Assembly: GCA_040877935.1 (NCBI GenBank) | Contig: JBBDNB010000039.1 | Span: 209,062-273,061, forward strand | From: Chitinophagales bacterium | GTDB taxonomy: Bacteria > Bacteroidota > Bacteroidia > Chitinophagales > CAIOSU01 | Reading direction: 5' to 3' | Length of the DNA stretch: 64,000 nucleotides | Part shown: positions 58,705 to 64,000 of the stretch, in pieces | Layout: each line of letters opens with the position of its first letter | Position numbering within the stretch: position 1 is the first letter of the stretch | The notes under the pieces: generated by a model | Databases searched by the model: none | What the model saw: only the letters and a program-made list of their open reading frames with translations | Told to the model about the DNA's origin: nothing | Made by a program: the position numbers and the translations under genes

Positions 58705-59373
58705 TTAAAGAATCTCAATCCTGTTCCTGTGCTGCTCAATCTTTTCTTCTTTTTCCAGTTTTTTGAGCAGGCGGGAGATTACCACGCGCGAAGTATTCAA
58801 TTCATTGGCAATTTGCTGGTGGGTTTTGTGGATTTCAAATGAACCGGTGGTTTGCTTTTTGTCCAGAAGGTAATTGTAAAGTCTTTGATCCAGGTTCATG
58901 AAAACCACGCTGTCAATGGTGTGCAACATTTCGTCAAAGCGCTCCTGATAGGAGTGGAAAACAAATTGCCTGAAAGAACGGTATTTGGTAATCCAGGAAT
59001 CGAGATTGGCGATAGGAATCATCCACAATTCTGAATCTTCTTCGGCTATTACATGAAAGGCACTTTTGCGCCCTTCGATGCAACAAGTAATGGACATAGC
59101 ACAAGTTTCACCACCTTCCAGATAATAGAGAAAAACCTCATTCCCATTTTCATCATGGCGCATTACCCTTAAAACGCCACTTAATACAATGGGCATTTCT
59201 GAAGAATCCTGATTGGGAAGGATAACAACATCTCCGGCTTTACTTTTCTTCAAACGTCCACTTCTGATTATTTCAGATTTAAGTGAATCTTCAAAAATAG
59301 TTCTCTCTAAAAAAGCTTCAATTTTGCTTGTGCTATTTGCTGTTTCCATTAGGCTTGAATATTTATTCAACAT
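58705..59373 (-). CDS. Crp/Fnr-family transcriptional regulator
   Basis: A 222-residue cyclic-nucleotide-binding-fold regulator. Residues about 25-145 form the cNMP-like domain (AGDVVILPNQDSSEMPIVLS, GVLRVMRHDENGNEVFLYYL); no cysteine cluster for Fe-S is seen, so it is not FNR-like in that sense. The winged helix at the end reads HKTHQQIANELNTSRVVISR, then LLKKLEKEEKIEQHRNRIEI. ATG 59373 is used; M9 is an alternative. It overlaps the upstream SPOR-like gene by 11 bases. Confidence 0.9.
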   Translation of the reverse strand: MLNKYSSLMETANSTSKIEAFLERTIFEDSLKSEIIRSGRLKKSKAGDVVILPNQDSSEMPIVLSGVLRVMRHDENGNEVFLYYLEGGETCAMSITCCIEGRKSAFHVIAEEDSELWMIPIANLDSWITKYRSFRQFVFHSYQERFDEMLHTIDSVVFMNLDQRLYNYLLDKKQTTGSFEIHKTHQQIANELNTSRVVISRLLKKLEKEEKIEQHRNRIEIL

Positions 59374-59785
59374 TTGTATTTACTCCCGCTAGCTTTCTGC
59401 TTTTCTCTAAAAAGTCAAGCGCTTCTATTTGTGTGATTCTTTTATTGCCAAAGAAAGGAACAATAAAAGCATCGGCAATTCCTTTTTCAACCATCTCTTC
59501 TTTTTCCAGTTCAGCACTTTCTATATCTCCGTAATTATATGTGGTAACATAACGGATAATGCCATCATCCAGTTTATAAGGCAATATGCCTTTTATGCCA
59601 AAAAATTCATCGGGATCATCAAAAAGCTGATAATAAGCTCCAACTTGCACTCGAAAAGCAAGACCGGAATAATTCAGGCGTTTAAAAACCACATCTTTAG
59701 AAGTCAGCAGGGCATCGTTTTGGGCAAAATTTTCCTGGACACTAATAAAGAAAAAAGCAAAAAATAGGATTAAGCGGATTTTCAT
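59363..59785 (-). CDS. Exported SPOR-like protein
   Basis: A 140-residue protein with a signal peptide (LFFAFFFISVQENFAQ). The mature part FRVQVGAYYQLFDDPDEFFG, YVTTYNYGDIESAELEKEEM and IADAFIVPFF follow the SPOR pattern (R/F-x-VQVGAY, then DAFVV.Y), which binds denuded peptidoglycan. Overlap with the Crp/Fnr gene suggests one transcript. TACTTTTA, one mismatch from the promoter box, lies about 20 bases upstream. Confidence 0.82.
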   Translation of the reverse strand: MKIRLILFFAFFFISVQENFAQNDALLTSKDVVFKRLNYSGLAFRVQVGAYYQLFDDPDEFFGIKGILPYKLDDGIIRYVTTYNYGDIESAELEKEEMVEKGIADAFIVPFFGNKRITQIEALDFLEKSRKLAGVNTNVE

Positions 59786-59905
59786 TCATATAGGTTTTTC
59801 ACTCTAAAAGTATCATAATTTGAGCAATCTTTATCAATTGCCTTTGATTTTTTGTGGGTCGCCACTTACTCATACATTAGCTTTTGGGGGCTTTAGTATT
59901 AGCCA

Positions 59906-61471
59906 TCATTCTACCACTACTTTTTTCACCACACTTTTTTTGCCATCTCTAACTTGGAGGTAGTAAAGGCCTGTGGACAAATCATTCAAGTTGAGGGACA
60001 AGCGGCCATTTACAGGATTTACATGTTCTTCTTCGATGATAAGGGCTCCGTTGTTGTCATAAAGCTTTAGGTTCAGATCATTATTGAAAGAACCGCTTAG
60101 ATGGATATTGATTTGATCACTTACAGGGTTAGGATACACAAGGATACTTTGCTCCAAGTTTTGCTCTATTCCTGTACCACTTTCTATTGATGTTGTTTTT
60201 TCAGAACTCTGCTGGATTCCGCCCTCCATACAAACAGCAGCAATAGTTGCTTTTACAACATTGGCCATGAACGTATAGTTGAGAGAACCAATGGTATCAT
60301 TAGCCGTGTGGTAATTAGGATTTCTGAAATTACTGCCGTCTGTAAGCATAAGGGCCTGATAGCCTGCATCCCAGAAACTGGCATGATCGCTACGCCTCAA
60401 GTCAGGAGCAACATGACCAGTGCCCGAAACTGCTAGTGAGATCACTCTAAGATCGGGAACGTAATTTGCTGCTGCTGCATCAAAAGCTTCCTTCAACGGT
60501 TCAGAAGCAGTATTGGCTACATTGGTAATAAAATTGCCACGTGAGTTTTCGGCTTGAACCTGACTATGTGCATCGGGAAACAAAATGTCGAAACCCGGAG
60601 GGAAATTTTGGCTGTTATTTTGTTCTGAATAATAACCGATCATCTCAAAATTGAATACGCCAGCGATATGTTCATTGCCTGAAATTCCCTGTTGTACATA
60701 AGCTTGGCTGCCAATCAGTCCGGCTTCTTCCTGATCAAAACCAATAAAGCGAATAGAGCGAGCAAACTGGTAATCCGACAGGATACGGGCTGCTTCAAGC
60801 ATCCCAACTACTGCTGAGGCATTGTCATCTGCGCCCGGGCTGCCCTGGACTCCATCAAAATGGGCATCTATAATGTAGGTGGTGTCCTGCGCAACTTGTC
60901 CCTCAAGAAAACCAAAGATATTGTGTGCCTGATAACTCGAATAGGTAAATGCCTGGCGGCTGGTGTCAAGGCCATAATCGAAGAACAGTCTTTCAATGGT
61001 GTCTTTCACTGCATTCAAGTGCGCCAATCCATCATTTGGGTGACGGACTTGAGCAATAAACTGAATTGTGCTTTTCAAGCGCTGACTATCCACTCGATCG
61101 ACTATTTGTTGGATGGCATCAGCAACTATTTTCACTTCATAGGTTTCAATTTCTGAAGCGAGTGAATCTGGATAGTCCCAGGTAATCTGCTTGCTACTGC
61201 CGGGAGAAATAGGATAGCCCACATCACCGGATAATGTAGCACTGGAAACTTGATAAATGTTTCCGCTTCCGGTCAACACATTGAAGATGATTTCTGCTTG
61301 TTCTCCTTCTGCATCTGAAAGATCATAGGAAACGACAACAGTCCCCTGGCTTTCTGAGTGCACTGCTGTTAGATTATCGATTTGCGGTGCTTGATTTTGT
61401 GCAAAAACTAAAACTGGTAGGATTAGAAGAAAACCAGCTATGCAGTATTTCAGAATATGGTTGGGATTCAT
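59906..61471 (-). CDS. M28-family metallopeptidase with T9SS sorting domain
   Basis: A 521-residue secreted zinc aminopeptidase-like enzyme. Signal peptide ends LVFAQ. The M28 core has YIIDAHFDGVQGSPGADDNAS (first His and Asp ligands), RFIGFDQEEAGLIGS with the catalytic Glu pair, DLRRSDHASFWDAGYQALM and YHTANDTIGS (last His). The C-terminal 75 residues (ILVYPNPVSDQINIHLSG, LSTGLYYLQVRDGK) form a T9SS type A sorting domain. Secreted to the outside or cell surface, probably for nutrient peptides. Confidence 0.93.
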   Translation of the reverse strand: MNPNHILKYCIAGFLLILPVLVFAQNQAPQIDNLTAVHSESQGTVVVSYDLSDAEGEQAEIIFNVLTGSGNIYQVSSATLSGDVGYPISPGSSKQITWDYPDSLASEIETYEVKIVADAIQQIVDRVDSQRLKSTIQFIAQVRHPNDGLAHLNAVKDTIERLFFDYGLDTSRQAFTYSSYQAHNIFGFLEGQVAQDTTYIIDAHFDGVQGSPGADDNASAVVGMLEAARILSDYQFARSIRFIGFDQEEAGLIGSQAYVQQGISGNEHIAGVFNFEMIGYYSEQNNSQNFPPGFDILFPDAHSQVQAENSRGNFITNVANTASEPLKEAFDAAAANYVPDLRVISLAVSGTGHVAPDLRRSDHASFWDAGYQALMLTDGSNFRNPNYHTANDTIGSLNYTFMANVVKATIAAVCMEGGIQQSSEKTTSIESGTGIEQNLEQSILVYPNPVSDQINIHLSGSFNNDLNLKLYDNNGALIIEEEHVNPVNGRLSLNLNDLSTGLYYLQVRDGKKSVVKKVVVE

Positions 61472-61826
61472 AAGTGTGATTATAATTTTTATTTGGTGTA
61501 CATTAATGATAATGAGGGTCTAAATATAAAGAAAATATTGGTAGTATTGGAGCAAAAAATAAGGCAATCTGCTGGGGATTGGGATGTTTTAGACCACAAA
61601 GTAATTTTAAACACCAAGCCTCCAAGGGCACAAATTAATCGTTCAAAGGAAAATAGCCATAATACTCCCGTCTAGAAAATTTTCCCAAGAAAATTTATCA
61701 GCCTACCTCTACATAGTCATTTCGGCAAAGGTAGGCAATCAATAAAGACACAAGCAGGCTGCACTCATTGGCCAGACCTCATGCTTGCGACAGCATTGGG
61801 GAACAATTGCGCCAGCGGGTGGAATA
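61472..61826. other. Intergenic region with repeat remnants and a hairpin
   Basis: No convincing gene is seen in 355 bases. ACCACAAAGTAATTTTAAAC and ACACCAAGCCTCCAAGGGCA near 61592-61633 resemble decayed CACAAAG/CCAAGG-type intergenic repeats. A perfect 8-base inverted repeat GCCTACCT/AGGTAGGC (61701-61708, 61729-61736) follows. A 72-codon plus-strand frame here was rejected. Confidence 0.4.
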
Positions 61827-62321
61827 TTAATTAATTTTCCTTTTTATCATTTTTTGCAAAAATATATTATTTGGCATTAACACCTCTTCACCTTGTTTTG
61901 TTTTTAACTTAACAAAGAACAGGCCGATATCACTTATTCTGCCTTCTACTTCATAGTCCTTATCAATGATGGAAACAGTATCATCTAATTTGAGTGGATG
62001 ATTAAAAAAGATTATTACGCCTGATGTAATATTTGATAAATGAGACCATTGCGCAAATAATGCTATCCCTATAATTGTTAGAACGGAAGCCATGAAAAGA
62101 AATAATTCAGATTGATCCACGCCCCAAACCGTCAATATAAATAGCAAAGTGATTGATGTTATTATTATTTGAATAACTTTTTTTATGATTTTACCACGCG
62201 TCTTTTGTAGCAAGTTCTTGATTACAGTTCTATCAATTATTTTCACGACTACTATTCTAATTATAATAAATAGAATAATAGCAATTGCAGTTTGAAGTAG
62301 TTTGGTTTCTGTTAAAGTCAT
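61827..62321 (-). CDS. Short MscS-type mechanosensitive channel
   Basis: A 164-residue membrane protein with three hydrophobic segments (about 10-27, 44-66, 70-90), then the pore-lining and beta-domain region of MscS: ALFAQWSHLSNITSGVIIFF, HPLKLDDTVSII and VEGRISDIGLFFVKLKTKQG, ending at LMPNNIFLQKMIKRKIN. E. coli MscS has 286 residues; this one stops after the beta domain and lacks the C-terminal alpha/beta cage. Such short forms exist in the family, so it may be complete rather than truncated. Confidence 0.82.
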   Translation of the reverse strand: MTLTETKLLQTAIAIILFIIIRIVVVKIIDRTVIKNLLQKTRGKIIKKVIQIIITSITLLFILTVWGVDQSELFLFMASVLTIIGIALFAQWSHLSNITSGVIIFFNHPLKLDDTVSIIDKDYEVEGRISDIGLFFVKLKTKQGEEVLMPNNIFLQKMIKRKIN

Positions 62322-62551
62322 GTAAGTATTTGTGTATTGCGTATCGTTTTATGCACTGTTTTGCAGGATAAAGATAATTCAATGCTTCAATATTTTATAT
62401 TGTTTGGGTCACGCATTAGCTATGTACTTTGCCTTCCTACAAATGCGCGCAAGTGGGAGAAGGTACTTGATTGTTCATTGAATGACTGCTTGATACTTCT
62501 TGTAATGGGAAAGCATTGACCCGTAACCTTAGATATGTGTTCCCTAAAGAA

Positions 62552-63913
62552 TCATTTCTTCAACTGTTTTTGTAAAGTTTTTCCTTTTTCCGTTAGGCGG
62601 TATTTTTGATGAATACTTTTGGGTTTATCTGGAATGGTCATTTCTATCCATTCTTGTTTTAGGGCAGGATTTAGATAAGTTTCCCGAAAACTATTTCTGT
62701 GTTTTAAATTCAATTTTTCCATTATCTCCAATCTTGAATTTTCCCCTTTTATAACCTTCACTAGTTTTATAACATGGTCGGTAACATGGTCGGTAACATG
62801 GTCGGTAACATGGTCGGAATGTTCTTCTCCCTCACTCAAATTCCAGGCATTGGGGAATGTCATACGGGTAAAATTTTGGGTAAAGCGAAAACAGTCTTTT
62901 CCGTAAGACTCCAGTATTCGTGGTATGCCGGAGCCCAATTGTTCTACAAATTCCAAATCTTTGAAAATCCGCATCATCTCCTGATTGCGGGGTATGGAAA
63001 AACCTTCAAAAAACTCTTCTTCGGTGAGCAATTCGGGTAGGCTTCCTACTGAAGTAATTTCAATGCGATCGTCAAATATCTCGAATTTTGGAGGAACTTC
63101 ATACGCATAATCGTTGTGCACTATAGCATTGATAATAGCCTCACGTATCGCAATGGCATTCCACAGTCGCTTATCAATGCGTTCTTTTGAGGTAATTCGA
63201 CTACGGGTTTTGTTTTCCAGTTCAATTTTATCCAATACCTGCTTGGTCGCTTTGATGATAGAACAATAGCCGTACTCATTGTTTTCCTCAAGATTTGTTC
63301 GGGTCTTACCTTTGTATTTTGCCACTTTAATTGACAAGGCATTCACATCCGACATCAAATAGGCAACATAATTGTAGGATCCATCCTCACAAAGCAATTG
63401 CAGATTATCGGCAAATTTGTTGTTTAGTCGTTTGCCGGATGCTTCATAATAAATCTTTAGTTGCTCAAATTTTAGTTTTTGTTGGTTGGATTTTATTTTT
63501 CCTATGGAATTGCGGGTACGTTTGGTAAATAGGTTTTCTATCATCCGTGTATGCATAGGCTCCGTAGCCGTTCCTACACGAATAAAACAGCCCTTTTCAG
63601 ACATGCCATATTTCTTCAAGTAATAGGGTTTTTCCGGTCCGCTCGCTATAATCATTTTGATGATTGGCTTGCCCTCCCTTTCTTCTTCAATAATATCAAA
63701 TAAGCCAAGACAAACCGGCATAATATTGGTTTTGAGCCTATCCTTGATCTGCAGTTGCAGCTTGTCCAAATCTTGCAAACCAATCACGCTTCCATCATCA
63801 TCTACACCTAAATAGATCAAGCCACCCTCACGGCTATTTAAAAAGCCGACTACCTCTTTTTCCAAAGCATCTGTCAAGGTACGTTTCAGTTCTATGCGGT
63901 TGGTTTCTTTCAC
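62552..63913 (-). CDS. AlbA_2/Schlafen-type ATP-binding transcriptional regulator-like protein
   Basis: A 453-residue protein. Residues about 5-125 form the AlbA_2 (divergent AAA_4/Schlafen-like) domain: VVGFLNSREGGLIYLGVDDDG, GCFIRVGTATEPM. A HATPase_c_4-like segment follows near 250-360 (AIAIREAIINAIVHNDYAYE, IEITSVGSLPELLTEE, FVEQLGSGIPRILESYG). Residues about 366-381 are a four-fold DHVT repeat, then a winged-helix-like end with HQKYRLTEKGKTLQKQL. GTG start. The family is common near defence genes and as a stand-alone regulator; function is not known. Confidence 0.88.
   Translation of the reverse strand: MKETNRIELKRTLTDALEKEVVGFLNSREGGLIYLGVDDDGSVIGLQDLDKLQLQIKDRLKTNIMPVCLGLFDIIEEEREGKPIIKMIIASGPEKPYYLKKYGMSEKGCFIRVGTATEPMHTRMIENLFTKRTRNSIGKIKSNQQKLKFEQLKIYYEASGKRLNNKFADNLQLLCEDGSYNYVAYLMSDVNALSIKVAKYKGKTRTNLEENNEYGYCSIIKATKQVLDKIELENKTRSRITSKERIDKRLWNAIAIREAIINAIVHNDYAYEVPPKFEIFDDRIEITSVGSLPELLTEEEFFEGFSIPRNQEMMRIFKDLEFVEQLGSGIPRILESYGKDCFRFTQNFTRMTFPNAWNLSEGEEHSDHVTDHVTDHVTDHVIKLVKVIKGENSRLEIMEKLNLKHRNSFRETYLNPALKQEWIEMTIPDKPKSIHQKYRLTEKGKTLQKQLKK
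62771..62818. repeat. Four tandem 12 bp repeats inside the AlbA_2 gene
   Basis: Four head-to-tail units of AACATGGTCGGT (the last differs in its final two bases) encode DHVT, DHVT, DHVT, DHV on the minus strand. They form a linker between the ATP-binding part and the C-terminal domain. Unit length is a multiple of three, so copy-number change keeps the frame. Confidence 0.9.
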
Positions 63914-64000
63914 GCAAATAAATCTTTCAAATTATTTCCTATGTCTTAATGCGAATCAAGGGTTAAAAAATGAGAGAAACAAAAGCTGCTGCTAATTTTC

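Noticed and set aside
61457..61675. 72-codon plus-strand frame
   Set aside because: It starts inside the M28 peptidase gene, has no recognisable domain and crosses repeat-like DNA.
62337..62519. 60-codon plus-strand frame between the MscS and AlbA_2 genes
   Set aside because: Composition is not protein-like and no motif is seen; treated as chance.
62771..62818. CRISPR-like array
   Set aside because: The 12-base units are directly adjacent without spacers and keep the coding frame; it is a coding minisatellite.

Overview
The window looks like chromosomal DNA from a member of the Bacteroidota. Evidence: five exact matches to the Bacteroidota -7 promoter box TAnnTTTG 17-38 bases upstream of start codons; two secreted proteins ending in type IX secretion (T9SS) C-terminal sorting domains; a complete bat (aerotolerance) operon; a DAHP synthase fused to chorismate mutase; and intergenic palindromes of types common in this phylum. 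Base composition is AT-rich and coding density is high. I cannot assign genus or family. No rRNA, tRNA, CRISPR array, prophage or complete insertion sequence was seen.

Layout. 1-3.3 kb: 3' part of a DAHP synthase/chorismate mutase gene, a tiny lipoprotein and urocanate hydratase. 3.4-9.9 kb (minus): Bcp peroxiredoxin, M23 peptidase, LOG-family protein, sodium:solute symporter, phosphohexomutase. 10-12.6 kb: a RelE/HigB-XRE toxin-antitoxin pair, then apaG, gmk and yicC. 12.7-20 kb: a SWIM/SNF2 helicase and a very large beta-propeller plus outer-membrane-barrel protein. 20.2-23 kb: MBL hydrolase, a DUF433/DUF5615 toxin-antitoxin pair, a DUF2279 protein and a frameshifted small membrane protein. 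23-32.5 kb: gltD-gltB, a THUMP methyltransferase and an ABC-F ATPase. 32.5-35.8 kb: two unannotated micro-ORFs, an acyltransferase, typA and a DksA-like protein. 36-37.5 kb: a HipBST-type tripartite module with three operator-like repeats at an exact 40 bp period. 37.9-46.2 kb: moxR, DUF58 gene, a BatD-like gene and batA-E, closed by a strong terminator. 46.2-48.8 kb: relic HTH gene, tandem DUF3494 T9SS protein and a 256 bp nested palindromic element. 48.8-55.2 kb: a giant PAS/GAF histidine kinase convergent with a response regulator/kinase pair. 55.4-59.8 kb: Gfo/Idh oxidoreductase, lipoprotein and sugar transferase (polysaccharide-like), then Crp/Fnr and SPOR-like genes. 59.9-64 kb: M28 peptidase with T9SS tail, short MscS channel and an AlbA-type ATP-binding regulator with a 12 bp repeat tract.

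Most of the window is housekeeping. The least explained parts are the HipBST locus with its phased operator array, the nested palindromic element at 48.5-48.8 kb with a solo end at 55.3 kb, a two-copy structured repeat at 20.1 and 46.4 kb, micro-ORFs with an inverted repeat at 32.6-33.0 kb, and two frameshifted small genes. Three toxin-antitoxin-type modules plus a relic HTH gene occur within 37 kb. All family assignments come from reading motifs by eye; no database search was run.
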